A stretch of 64,000 bases of DNA, taken from assembly GCA_027422505.1 (NCBI GenBank), contig JAPQWV010001413.1, positions 25,523-89,522 of the forward strand, given 5' to 3'. The position numbers were made by a program, and so were the translations under genes. This DNA comes from Craterostigma plantagineum (taxonomy: Eukaryota; Streptophyta; Magnoliopsida; Lamiales; Linderniaceae). The notes under the pieces are model-generated. The model did no database searches and was not told the origin of the DNA. It saw only the letters and a program-made list of their open reading frames with translations. Positions 24,620 to 36,922 of the stretch are shown here, in pieces; position 1 is the stretch's first letter; every line of letters starts with the position of its first letter.

Positions 24620-24765
24620 GGGTTACGTTCTATATATATATATATAAAAAAATTCTGGGACTTGAACCCACGACCTATTATTTGCACGTCTGACTATACA
24701 ACCACTGACTACACACCACCCACCCACCCACAACGCGGTTCTCGTTTAACATATTGGTTTCTAAT
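24620..24765 (-). mobile_element. Possible tRNA-derived SINE head
   Basis: On the minus strand, GGTCGTGGGTTCAAGTCCC matches a polymerase III B box (GGTTCAAGTCC). It is preceded about 45 bases upstream by TAGTCAGTGGTTG, a possible A box, and followed by a T/TA-rich tail. No cloverleaf could be built, so it is not a functional tRNA. Confidence 0.35.
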
Positions 24766-25070
24766 GTGGGACCCGAATAGTAAGGGCATTAACGTCATTT
24801 TACATTTGAAGGTTATTTTTTTAACGTTGATCATTGTCAAAACGCTATTTATTTAAAAAATCCGCGGCTCATCATACCCAACATATACATTTATATCTTT
24901 CCAAACAGCAAGCAAGCAAGCAAGCTTCTGATGTTATCATCACATTGACGTACAGTTTCATGCTTTTGCCATAAATACACAATCAAAATAACGGGCAGGA
25001 AACGTCCCTGGGATCGACGATTCGGCGAGCCTTCGCAGATTGAATAAGGGCACGAATCTCGGCGCAGCCC

Positions 25071-26058
25071 CTAAACGTCCAATCTCACCCTAATCAAAGG
25101 CGGAAAAAACAGCCAAAAGCTCGTCAGAACCACATAGCCCAAAGTCAGCACCCTCGAAAACGCCCTGTGCGGCGGCCGACGACGAACCCTCCTCCCTCCC
25201 AAAGCTCTCTTGACGGAAATCTCCGCCGTCAGAGACGCGCCGTGCAACAAGAAGAAGCACAGCATATCTCCGGCCGGCCGCACCCTCCCCACGCTGTACA
25301 CCACGAGCTCGTGCATCAGCCCAGAGACGAAAAAGGTAGCCAGGATGGCCGCGTTCCTAGCCACCCCCTCGCCGGCCGGCGACTCGGCAGGCTAGACCTG
25401 ACCGGCTCGTAGACGGCGAGTCGCAAGATCCTAGAGGTGATTAAGTTCCACCTCCTTCCCAGAAATCATGGAGTGACGTGGCCAGGTGCGGCGAGTCGAA
25501 GGGCGGCTCGAGCTCGAGCCTGGCCAGCTTCTTGGCCACACGCCGGCGAATAGGGCTAAGATGGCGTCGAGGATTAAGTAGAGATGGACGCAGTAGCACA
25601 AAAGTACGAACTTTGGGTGGTTGAACCGTTCTTTGAGCTCATATAGGCGGATAGAGACGACTAGGAAGGTGGCTTTTGAGAGGTAACTAAGTGGAGAATA
25701 TAGGGTTTTTCTTCTCCTCGCCGGCGGCGGTGGTTTTGACGGGGAAGCAAGCTAAGGCGATGAATTTGGGTAGTGGGATTGGAGGGTCGTCGTTGAGTGT
25801 AAGGGCTTTTCGAAGGCGAAGAGTATGAGCTTGAAGTTTGCTAGCCATGAGATGATGAATGTTGTGAGCGAAGAATAGCAGGCCGAGGTGAATTTGAAGG
25901 GAAGGGCGAAGAAGATGCATATTATCGGGAAGATTGAGAGGCTTTTTGGACAAACCATTGTTACGAATAAGTACTTTGGTGGTTATGGTGTGGATGTAGA
26001 ATAGTGATGTTACAACTGTTGCCCATACGAGGATTAAGCTGCTTGTTTCTCCTTCCAT
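25071..26058 (-). pseudogene. Wax synthase-like acyltransferase (MBOAT family), multiply frameshifted
   Basis: The start MEGETSSLILVW lies at 26,058 and the end WLFFPPLIR near 25,080. Plant long-chain-alcohol O-fatty-acyltransferase landmarks occur in order but in changing frames: FALPFKF and ISWLANFKLILFAFEK, then PLPKFIALACFPVK, VAKKLARLELEPPFDSP with TSLHDFW, RRWNLITSRILRLAVYEPVR, and ATFFVSGLMHELVVY with LLHGASLTAEI. The catalytic His of SGLMHEL is retained. These ER membrane enzymes join a fatty alcohol and acyl-CoA to make wax esters. At least four frame changes are needed (near 25,950, 25,830, 25,600-25,700, 25,470 and 25,365), so no product is possible from the sequence as given. Length (~330 codons, single exon) is normal for the family. 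It is a pseudogene or an error-rich consensus. Confidence 0.75.
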
Positions 26059-28376
26059 TTGTATATGGTTGTTATTCTTATTATCTTTTTCTCTCTCTCT
26101 ATTCTTACGACAATTTCGTTGCATGTCTCATATATATAATATATATGTGCGTACATTTGCATATATTTGAAAGGGGTCAAACGAAGTAAAGACAAATTCA
26201 AACTGCGAATTGTGATTATGCAAATTTAGTTCCGACAAGAAAAAAAAAAAAAACCAATTTTAACCCATACTTCAAATCGACAAATTGTTATTGAACCACG
26301 CTATGACTTATCCAATATCCTCAAGAAAAAATGATGAAATTCGATATTGACCACCGAGGCCTCATCGAAGATTAGATATTTTTCGTCGGGAATGCAAATT
26401 CGAAGAGGCCCAGACATTTATTTATTGCTGCTATCCAAGTTTAGGACAACCGAATTAATTAGAGGCGTCGAATGAATGGTCATTTTTTTTCTCGTACGCC
26501 GCCGTGAGGTCATTTTCACACTATAAATATGTACTTGTAAAAAAAAGTTAATATCAATATCTATATATTATCTGTGGCCCACATCTACAAAAGTTAATAT
26601 CAATATCTATATATATCTGTGGCCCACATCTGTGACCCAGCCCAATAGGTTAGCTGTTTCTTCGTCAGTCCATTCCACAATATGTATGTATATTATTATT
26701 TAATAGTATTAATATTATATGATCTTTCCAACAAAAGATAGATCATCCATGACATCTATGTTTTACAAGGAATCGAATCGATATTTAGTTTGATAACTAA
26801 CGAATGAGTTGCAGTTGTAGATAATCAACTTTACAATATTCATATAATATAATAATGGATCAAATATCTAAACAAATGGAGGAATGTCCAACTTGGTATA
26901 TTGCGTCCGAAAACCGAGTCCAATAAATATTTTTCTATTACTATCTTAGGTGGCACCTTGCCAATATTGATGATACTTATCAATTTTCTGTTTGATTCTT
27001 ATCAATATTGGGGTTCTCTTTATATTAATATTATAATAATAAGGTAATCCTTTCTTAATCTAATGTGAGGCTCCTCCATAAAGAGTTGGTACAATTATTT
27101 GTAGGTAGACATGAGGGCCATTTTGAGAATGCATTATTGAATTCAAAGAAATCTTACTCTAATTATTTATTATCCACAAACGTCTGATCTTATCGTGTGC
27201 CTTCTCTCTTATGCACGAATATGAGGATCTCATTTGTGGTCTGAATTTATATATAATGTTAACATATATTTTTATTTATATTTCGTTTCTATTATTTCGT
27301 TTTTCAATCACGGATATATATGCGAATTATGAGTAGATCGATTGGGATGGGACTTTCGACTTTAATTTACATATGGAGTAGTAAGTATAGAAATTTTCTT
27401 TTTTCTAGTATTTGAAAAGTCTTGAAGAAACTTATTTAAAAGTTCATACACCGTGTGTCCTGTGACAATATGAAAATCTTTTTTCTCCCTATCACAACAT
27501 CCCATTTGTTAGTTACCCATTGAATCTTGTAAATATCACTATGGGTAGGATTTGTCCTTTATGTGTATGTAGGTAAATACATCGTTGGATAGATAAAAAT
27601 ATATGTGAGTATGTTTACATTTTCGGATTTATGTTAACAAAACTATCTATCTTTTTTTTCCCATGTTTTTTAAACAATACTCTCTATATATACATGTGAT
27701 TATGAAGCTTTTTATGTTCGATTAATATTGGCCTTATATGACGTCGTCGTGATAGCTGAGCTGGCAATGAGAGCTAATTTTATCCAAAGAAAATGAAATG
27801 CAAAACTAGAATTAGAAAAATGGTGTGGAACGGATTAGACTTAAGTAGAGTTTGTCTTGTCTAATAATCAACGATGAAATTTATATTGATTTTCACCTCA
27901 ACTCAGTCACATAGGATAAATTTATGGTCCAATCCAATACCCAAGGAAAATTGACACGTGCGCGACCGAACAAAGTAGAAAGGAATACATAGAGTAGACG
28001 ACATTAATGAAAGAATGAATAAGATACTCGTTCCATGTAAAATTTTCCAATAAGAACACATGATGAGGAGATATATTACATTCAGCCATTTACTTAGACA
28101 CACTTGCATATGGTATCACATACAAAATCATATATAACATCAAATTGAAATAATAATTTCAATATTTCGAATATTTATTACACCACAAATATAAAACACA
28201 CAACGCACTCAAGTCTTCTCCGACTACAACTCCTGATAGCCATATAAACCAGACTAATAATTCAGTTTTGCACGAAAGAGAAGATTCAAAAAAAAGAAAA
28301 CTCATTCAACATCTTCATTCATCTTCCCATTTGTATTATTTATTGTTCTGAAGGATAAAATAAAAGAACAAAAAAG
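26059..28376. other. AT-rich intergenic region with a short tandem duplication
   Basis: No gene is recognised. At 26,541-26,632 a ~45-bp unit containing AAAAGTTAATATCAATATCT and TCTGTGGCCCACATCT is present twice in tandem. The rest is AT-rich, with scattered poly-A and TA runs. The last few hundred bases probably include the TDT promoter. Confidence 0.55.
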
Positions 28377-31076
28377 ATGAACGTCGACCCAGACATTATT
28401 ACGACGGCTAACCCACCAGAGAATCACGGCGACGACCACTGTACGCCGCTTCTGCCGATCAATAACCACAGACGCCGGCCAAGTTTCAGGTCGTCGTCGG
28501 CGGTGAGGTCCATCTTCACCCTGAAGAATTTCTACGTCTTGCTCGGCCCGTTGCTCTGCGCCGCCGTGTGCATGTGTTTCCGACTGAACGGTTCCACCAG
28601 CCGGAATATGCTCGGCGTGCTGACGTGGATATTCGCGTGGTGGCTCACCGAGGCGGTTCCCATGCCCATCACCTCCATGTCGCCGCTCTTCCTCTTTCCC
28701 CTCTTCGGCATCTCCTCCGCCGACGACGTCGCTCGGTCCTACATGGATGACGTCATCTCCTCGTCCTTGGTAGCTTCATACTCGCGCTCGCCGTCGAGCA
28801 TTACAATATCCACCGAAGGTTGGCTCTCAACGTAAGCTCTCTCTCTCTCTCTTAAAGCTCGATTCAATTCGTCTCGGAAATGGTGGGTTTTCTTTCAATT
28901 CGGGTCGGGTCTGATCTTCTTATTGCAGGTGACCCTTGTGTTCAGCGGCGACCCAATAAACCCGCCGCTCCTCCTCCTCGGAATCTGCGCCACCACGGCG
29001 TTCGTCAGCATGTGGATGCACAACGTGGCGGCGGCGGTGATGATGATGCCGGTCGCCACCGGGATCCTGCAGCGGCTGCCCTCCGCCGGCGGGGGACCCA
29101 GCTCGTCGTCGACCCTACCCGAAAACGACATCCTCCTGGTTTCGAAGTTCTGCAAGGCGGTGGTCCTCGGCGTGATATACTCGGCGGCGGTGGGAGGGAT
29201 GAGCACGCTGACGGGGACAGGTGTCAACCTGATATTGGTCGGCATGTGGAAGAGCTACTTCCCCGACGCGGACCCCATCAGCTTTAACACGTGGCTGTTT
29301 TTCGGCCTTCCATTGGCTCTCCTCATCTTCTTAGCTTTGTGGGCCATACTATGTGCGCTGTACTGTAAGAAAGGCTCCAGCGAGGCTTTGAGTCACTACT
29401 TGGACAAGGCTCACCTGAGGAGAGAGCTTGACTTGTTAGGTAATTAATTTAGTTACGTTACGCTTGTTCTATTTCCAATTTTTTTATACGGATTTATTCG
29501 TTCGTATGACACGTTTTATTACGTATTCAAATCATACCCATTTTATATATCTTGATCGTGACATAGTACGAATTTCAGGTCCAATGGCCTTTGCGGAGAA
29601 GATGGTGCTAGCTGTGTTTTCGGTTAGTTATACGTTACTCTTAACGTCTACAATATTTTATTTTAGAGACCCTTTAACTTAGGAGAATGGATTATACTAA
29701 CTATAACTTACCAAAAGAATAGTTAATAACATCCTAAGACGAAACTCAAGATTTTGTGTCAATGTGAATTTCTCCGTAAAATATCACCCATAGTTATCAT
29801 AGTTTTCACTCCAAATTTGGGCAAGTTTTCGAACCCTAAATAATTTAATTTTGAATGTTACTGTCAGTACAATTTCATTCCTACATTCATTGTTCCTATT
29901 GACATCCCTAAATTAGAAGGTACTCAAAGATTGGGGAATTTTCGTTTAATAGGACAGTTTATTGTCCTGCAATACCACTTCATAGATCTTTATTACCAAC
30001 TTCAATGTTCTACAGTACCACTTCACTGTTCCGTAGTACCAGTGTTCTGCAGTACCACTTCACTGTTCTGTAGTATCACTTCATTGCTTGTCATTACCAC
30101 TTCAACATGCTGAAATAAGAGGAACGATCATTTGATACCAGTTCATATACGCTGCGTAACAGTTGCATACTTTTAGGTCATTATCTCTAAATTTTATCAA
30201 AACTGGGTTGTTAAAACTATTTTTTCCAACTTGAACACTAAATTAAAACCCTGATTGGGGCATGGAACTCAATTTGCCGAATATTTCGTACATGCTTAAT
30301 TAGTTGAACTCATTGTATTTACTCACAAAATTAAAAGTATTAATTACTAAAAAACAAAAAACAGATTTTAATCGTCCTATGGATGACGAGGAACATCACC
30401 GACGACATACCAGGCTGGGGCTCCCTCTTCAACGGCCGCGCCGGCGACGGAACGGTGAGCGTGATGACGGCGACTCTCCTATTCATAATCCCAAACAAGA
30501 AGCAGCCAGGGGAAAAGCTCATGGACTGGAACAAGTGCAAGAAGATCCCATGGAACATAATCCTCCTATTAGGCGCCGGCTTCGCCATAGCCGACGGCGT
30601 ACGGACCAGCGGCCTCGCCGACGTCCTCTCGGAGATGCTCGATTTCTTGAAAAACGCGCCGTACTGGGCCATGGCGCCGGCGGTGGGACTGATAAGCAGC
30701 ACAATCACGGAGTTCACATCGAACAACGCCACGACGACGCTGGTGGTGCCTCTGCTGATTCAGATCGCGGCGACGATGGGCGTTCATCCTCTGCTGCTGA
30801 TGGTTCCCGGCGCCGTCGGGGCGCAGTTCGCGTTTCTGCTGCCGACGGGGACGCCGTCGAACATCGTGGGGTTCACGACGGGGCATATCGAGATCGGAGA
30901 TATGGTGGTGACGGGGATTCCGTTGAAGGTCGCCGGAATCGTGGCTTTATCGTTTTGATGCCGACGCTTGGTACGTATTTCACTAGAAAAAATTGGGGGA
31001 AAAAATCAATTAATGAAATCTCTTAATTTATTTACTTTCATTTATTTCAGGAGCTTTTGTATTTGGAAACGGATAA
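28377..31076 (+). CDS. TDT: Tonoplast dicarboxylate transporter (SLC13 family), two frameshifts
   Basis: Exons are 28377-28831, 28929-29439, 29579-29622, 30365-30970 and 31051-31076. The predicted length is 547 aa, matching plant vacuolar malate transporters. Family motifs include [54 protein letters not shown] and [17 protein letters not shown]. They continue with [44 protein letters not shown] and [17 protein letters not shown]. The two SLC13 signature loops (GTGVN and SNNATTT / PTGTPSN) that bind Na+/carboxylate in relatives are present. The protein carries malate and other dicarboxylates across the tonoplast for pH and osmotic balance. Apparent one-base deletions lie near 28,758 (before [16 protein letters not shown]) and near 30,954 (before LMPTLG). 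Intron 3 hosts a dispersed repeat. Confidence 0.9.
29760..30285 (-). repeat. Dispersed repeat with AGTACCACTTCA sub-repeats inside TDT intron 3
   Basis: Several short copies of the motif GTACCACTTCACTGTTC follow one another at about 29,960-30,110. The flanking part matches the 11,235-11,565 repeat in inverted orientation, so the two are members of one family. Confidence 0.5.
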
Positions 31077-31564
31077 GGTGGTACTGAACTTTTCGAGAAG
31101 CTGGTGATCTTTCTTTCTTGTGGATGGATGTTAGTTGCATTGCAGTTGCAATAAGCTCATCCTGTATTTTTTTTATTGGCCCTAACATTGCCAAGACTTT
31201 GGAATAATTTTGGAAGTCGTAAAAAAGTCATTCATATAATTTGTAAAGGTAGTTATCAAATTGGAAATCAATCTTCTGTCTTCTATATTAACTTTGACTT
31301 CGAAAACATTGCCATAGCGTAAGGGTTGGTCTATCTAAACATGTACACTACATCCAACACTCGTAAAAGTTCTGACGTTCGTTCTTGTCAAAATCAATAG
31401 AACAATCGTCATCTTCGACGACTTTCGAATCCATCATTTCTTCCCCTACGGAGAGAGACAAGGCGCTCCTTGTTGTAATAATATGGTTCACACTTCACAC
31501 AATGATTGCTATATTTAACAACCAACCCCCCATTGCGTTACATTAATGCAAAGAACTCGAAAGC

Positions 31565-34500
31565 ATGAATAATCCTATTAACTCAAAAACCTCCCAATTT
31601 CGCATTTTCTTACGCATTATTTGCCTGTCGTTATGGGCGACGAAAACGGCCGCCGACACCATCACCTTCGATTCCCCCCTTAGATATCCAAACTCCGTGG
31701 CGTCCCGAAACGGAACGTTCAAGCTCGGTTTTTACGCGCCGGAGAAGACGACCAACCGCTCGTACGCGACCGTCTACTGCGCTTTTTCGGAGAAAACCGC
31801 CGTTTGGATAGCGAACAGGGACAAACCCCTCGGGAATGTGTCGTCGGGCGTCATCGCAATATCCGAGGAAGGCGACCTCGTAGTGGTGGACGGCGCGAAC
31901 GGCGAGGTTGCATGGTCGACGAACATCGTCGCGACGAGCGGCTATAATAGCAACGCTAATACCACCGCTCGGATCTTAGACAGCGGAAACCTCGTCTTGT
32001 ACGACAATTCGACCGGCGACGTCTTGTGGGAGAGTTTCGCCCATCCGTCCAACGTGTGGCTCCAAACGATGGCTTTGATCGACGACACGATTACAGGCAT
32101 GTGTTTCATCGCTTTCTATTTCCACGTCGTTGGGAATTAAGCATGTAAAATGCAATGCGTTCCGAGATTAAGTTCTTAGATGAAGTGGTCATTCGATAGG
32201 ATATCATTTTTCAGTTAAGGAGGTTTTAGGAATGAATTCTCACGATCACCCCATAAATTTAACATTTAAGGTTGGATAAAAATCAGCCTAAATGTGACTA
32301 GCCATGTTTGTAACAATATTAATATAAATATGTTTAGTAGCGGAGGCAGAGAGCTGGGTTAGTTGGATCCAATCGAATTGAACCATACCATATGCCGAGT
32401 ATTTTAAAAATTCATTAGGGTCCCTTAGTGTATTTTTTTTTTCAATTTTTAATTCTATTATTAAAAATTTAACCTCTATTATTAGATATATTTTTTAGTG
32501 GGTTCGAGTGACTCCACTGAGTCTCACATGGCTCTGCCAATGAATAAGATACGGGCTCTTCAAGCTTAACCTTTATGTGAACTAATCATTCGAAAATGGT
32601 CGAGATGAATGCTTGTCTACTTTATGGAACAGGAGACAAAGTGATGCTATCCTCATGGAAGGATGAGTCCGACCCCGGCTCGGGAAGCTTCAGAGCGGGC
32701 CTACAAGCTCTGAACATCCCGCAATTCTTCATATGGCACAGCGACGGGCGTCCGCATCATCGTAGCGGTCAGTGGAACGGCCAGATATTCATCGGGAGCC
32801 AACACATGTACAAGGCTTCTTACACAGAGGGCCAAAGATAGACGAAATCACCCCCGGGATTTTTGGAATCGTGGAAGGCTACCGCGAAAACTTACTAGTC
32901 GTGATGTTCCTCAACTCCTCGGGAAGCAAGTGGTTGGCTATGTGGAACGACCGCGACAAGGCTTGGGATTCCTTCTCTCTGAGTCCCGAGAACGAGTGCG
33001 ATGTTTACGGAAAATGCGGCGCTTTTGGGGTTTGCGACTTTCGGAATTCGCCCGAGATATGCTCGTGCCCAAGGGGGTTTGAGCCCGCCCGAAGGGAAGA
33101 GTGGGAGAAAAGGAATTGGACGGGCGGATGTTAGAAAGACGTCGTTGCGGTGTAGCAAAAATCCCGAAGGAGGAAAAGGAGACGGGTTTTTGAGATTGAG
33201 GAGCGTGAAGGTTCCCGATTACGCGGAGCGGTTTGCGTCCTCGAAGGAGGAAAAATGTCGGGATAAGTGTTTGGCAAATTGTTCTTGCACGGCTTACGCA
33301 CACGATTCGTATGGAATATCGGGTGCATGTTTTGGAGGAGAGAGGCGAAGGGTTGATCGATACTCAGCAGTTTCCGAATTTTGGCTTCGATCTTCATATT
33401 CGTGTCGCGGCTTCTGAATCGGGTAAGTTCTCGATCCGTTAATTCACGCAAAACCGATTGAATTTGCGAGTAAATAGTTTGTGTTTTTCTCGTCGATTAA
33501 AGGTCGAACGCTGTCCTTTATTGTGGTTGCGGTCGTCGGGATTGCTCTCTTAGTACTTGTTTTGCTCTACTTCGCGACACGGTGGATGCTTAAGAAAACA
33601 GGTTAATAATTTTTTCCGCGCTTCTTTTTTTTTTCGGGCATGAGGTTTCGTATATTTTTTATCTTTTGAAAACTGCAGGGAACAAAGAATCGACGACTAT
33701 TTCTCCGCAAAACGAATCGGAAGGAATTATCGGCGCAGAAGAACTAACGGTGTTTTCCTTCGGCGCTCTCGAAATTGCTACGAACAATTTCGACAGTGCC
33801 ACCTTGCTCGGAAAAGGTGGTTTCGGACATGTTTACAAGGTACGAAGAAGCGCTCGTACAATGCATTGCGTGCATTCGAGACGGTTTGTTTTCGAAACTT
33901 TTGGAAACGCAATAAAAACCAACGAAAACTAATTTCTTCCCAAAATGTTAGGGAAAGGAAATAAAAACCATTTTCTCTCCAATTGTCTGGCAGGGAAAAC
34001 TGAAAAACGGAAAGGACGTAGCGGTGAAGAGGCTCTCGGGAGCTTCGAGCCAAGGGACGCCCGAATTCTTGAACGAAGTTTGCGTGATTTCGAAGCTCCA
34101 ACATCGAAATATCGTCCGACTCGTGGGATGCTGCGTGGAGAAAGACGAGAAGATGTTGATATACGAATACACGACAAACAGAAGCTTGGACGTCTGCCTC
34201 TTCGGTTGGTTGTTCAGTTGTCCCAACTTCAAACAATTCGTTCTCAATTTTTACGGCCGTACATTTTTTTTTTCATGTTGCAGATCGTTCTCATCCATCT
34301 AGAAAAGCCCTCGGCTGGGAGAAACGCGTCGAAATTATTAAGGGAATCGCTCGAGGACTTGTATACCTTCACAGAGACTCGAGGTTAAGAATAATCCACC
34401 GCGATCTCAAAGCGAGCAACGTATTGCTAGACGAAGAATTGCGCCCAAAGATTTCAGATTTCGGCATGGCGAGAATATTCACCGCCGGCGAGGATCAAGC

Positions 34501-35144
34501 CAACACTAAGAGAGTCGTGGGAACTTAGTAAGTATATTTAAATATGCATATTCTTCTAGCAATACACAATTGATTAAATTACACACACATATATATATTC
34601 AGTGGGTACATGGCGCCAGAATACGCGGCCGAGGGCGTATTCTCGGAGAAATCCGACGTCTAGAGCTTTGGAGTTCTAATGCTAGAGATCATAAGTGGGA
34701 AGAAGAACTCAGACTATTACGACGCCGCCACTTATCTTTGAGTATCTTAGGATGCGTAAGTGTCCTTTCTCTGTTCAGTATTTATTATTACGTGAGATTT
34801 GTTTTGTTTGGATATATATGAGAAGAAAACAAATTCCAGGCATGGAAGTTCTTGAAGGAAGATGACGGCGTCGTGGGTTTCTTCCCAGATGAAGACATAC
34901 AAGTGCGAACTCCCACGATGATATACGTAGATGCACATACATTGCGCTGCTTTGTGTTCAAGAGTTTGCTGAAGATCGGCCGACGGTTCAGACCGTTCTT
35001 TCCATGTTGGACCGGGAAATTGTTGACCTTCCGATGTTAGAAGAACCGGCGTTTGCAGAGAGATGGAACTCGACGACGACGGTCCAAATTGAACGCTCTT
35101 CCATTAATGGGCTCACCTTCACAGAGCTTCTTCACGGGCGTTGA
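31565..35144 (+). pseudogene. G-type lectin S-domain receptor-like kinase, multiply disrupted
   Basis: Domain order is a complete S-domain receptor kinase. It has a signal peptide and B-lectin domain (exon 1 31565-32096), an S-locus glycoprotein segment with HRSGQWNGQIF, an EGF-like/PAN region with NECDVYGKCGAFGVCDF, a membrane helix (33503-33601) and a kinase domain. Kinase landmarks are [39 protein letters not shown] and YMAPEYAAEG, on exons 33679-33839, 33994-34204, 34284-34528, 34603-34755 and 34840-35144. Such receptors sit in the plasma membrane and sense self-incompatibility, microbial or developmental ligands. Frame changes occur near 32,830, 33,132, 33,335-33,350, 34,730 and 34,925, and a TAG sits where the Tyr/Trp of SDVxSFGVL is expected (34,661-34,663). 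Exon 1 joins 32,633 only through a GC donor. As given it cannot make a full receptor. Confidence 0.8.
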
Positions 35145-35397
35145 TATCTATATTATTTTTTGGAGATTCTGCAGCGAAAATTAAATTAGCATATTAGTGA
35201 GGTGGGGTTAATTAATTAATTAATTAGCACCGACAACCCACATTATTAAAAATTGCAAAATTCTGAAATATCCGAGAAGGGAGAAAAAAAGGTCAACAAA
35301 AGCACGTGATAACACGTGTCCGCGTACGCCAACTGCTATTAAATACTACGACCCAAAGCAAGCAGGCAGAAAGAGAAAAATCAGAAGGAAAAGAAAA

Positions 35398-35743
35398 ATG
35401 GCGAAATGTATCTGCTTCACTGATTGCGGTTGTTTTGCTGACGCTCGCGGTGGCTTTCGTCTGCCTTGGTCGGCGGCTGGCGGAAAATCGACGATGTAAA
35501 CTCGCCGGAGGTGGTCGGCATAGCGAAGTTCGCGGTGTCGCAGCACAACAGCGAGGCGCAGACGAATTTGGCGTTCGTCGGAGTGGTGAGCGGCGAGGAA
35601 CAGGTGGTTGCCGGCACGAATTACAAGCTGGTAATTTCGGCGACGGACGGGCGGCGGCGGCTCAGCCGAAGAGCTACGAAGCCGTGGTTTGGTCAAGGCC
35701 GTGGTTGAAATCCAACCAACTCACTTCGTTCAAGGAGCTTTAA
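35398..35743 (+). CDS. Phytocystatin (cysteine protease inhibitor), frameshifted
   Basis: The protein has a hydrophobic signal peptide (SLIAVVLLTLAVAFVCLG) and then the cystatin domain. The domain has the plant LARFAV-type helix variant GIAKFAVSQHN, the central QxVxG loop as QVVAG, and a C-terminal VWSRPW with the conserved Trp. It inhibits papain- and legumain-type proteases by wedging these three elements into the active site. The segments lie in three frames: ATG at 35,398, shift near 35,412, shift near 35,466, and shift near 35,655 (around a GGCGGCGG run). All inhibitory motifs are preserved, so sequence error in GC-rich repeats is a good alternative to decay. Single exon, about 116 aa, typical length. 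Confidence 0.8.
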
Positions 35744-36922
35744 TTTTAGATTTTGATGAATGTTATTAGCGGGAATTTGGAGAGTTTTCTTTCGTTTTTT
35801 TTTTTGTTTGTAAATCATATATGATCGAATAAATATGGTTGACTTGACTATATCAAATTTAGTCTGGATTATATTTAACCGATGGGATGGAAGCTCATAT
35901 TATTAAAAAAAAATTCATCTTTGGACCAATTCATAAGTTTTGTCCACGTTGATTGCAGGGAAAAGGTCTCAAAGAACGATTCGCCTTTGCAAATAAAATA
36001 AACGATGACAAAAGGTGGTAATGCCATTGGTACCCTCGTCTTCCTTAGATAACTACGATGTACTTGCTACTACCATTAGGTTCCTGCGATTTCTAGCTTA
36101 GGGTTTCTGCTCATATTGTTTGCTAGTGCGACGTCGTAATTTTAACAATTTCATCCGCGATCACACAGCGTAAGTCGATGAAAAGGTTGGATTTATTTAT
36201 TTCGTTTGATTTGCATTTGAGCTCGGCTATAGTTTTTGCGATTTGATGATCTGATTATATTTCTTTGTCGATATGCTCGATGAATGTATTCGTGAATAAA
36301 TGTTAGAAGAGAGAATTTTGTATAGTTTCTTTGTGATTTTCCGAGGAGTATGTATGGCATTGGGAGTTGACTTTGATTTTCAGCTTTGATTCGTGTAGCA
36401 AATCGTTGTTTTCGTTAATGCTTGCAACATGGGAACTGAAATCATATGTACTTTTATCTCGGTAAGGAGGAAGTGATGAGGACGAATGGATTAGGATTTC
36501 CTGACACTATTTGATAATCTGGTTTTATGACAAATGTTAAAACAAAAATCCATGATGTTGTAGAGCTTCAATGAGTTGTAGAGCTCGAAAGGATGTGTTG
36601 AAAAATGGATTTTTGTTGCTGCAATCTGATTTCATGTTTTCCTCAGTGAATCTTAAATTGCATGGAGGCTCTTTTTATGTCTCTTAAAATTTGTATTCGA
36701 AGTGAAGAAGTTCTTTGAGGCTATCTGTCAATCTCCTTATTCACCTTAGAAGTTCAACAAGTTTGTATGTTTCGCAGGCTTCTACAGTTTTCAGAGTTTC
36801 AAACACTTCCAAGATTAGGACTTGTGAACTCTGCGGTGGACTTTACATCGTTGGATTTCAGCTGTAGTTTCCAATCTTTGTGAATTTACACTCCATAGAC
36901 TTTGAAATCAAGGTCTACACAT
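35744..36922. other. Intergenic region and probable 5' leader of the DUF716 gene
   Basis: No coding gene is seen. A GTAAGT donor near 36,170 and a TTTCGCAG acceptor near 36,778 suggest a ~0.6-kb leader intron for the downstream gene. T-rich, intron-like composition in between supports this. Confidence 0.45.

Noticed and set aside
24662..24690. tRNA-like sequence (minus strand)
   Set aside because: A B-box match is present but no complete cloverleaf or anticodon stem could be formed, so it is not called as a tRNA gene.
28895..30886. Long open frames antisense to the TDT exons
   Set aside because: They are shadows caused by the GC-rich codon bias of the sense exons; the sense frame has clear SLC13 motifs.
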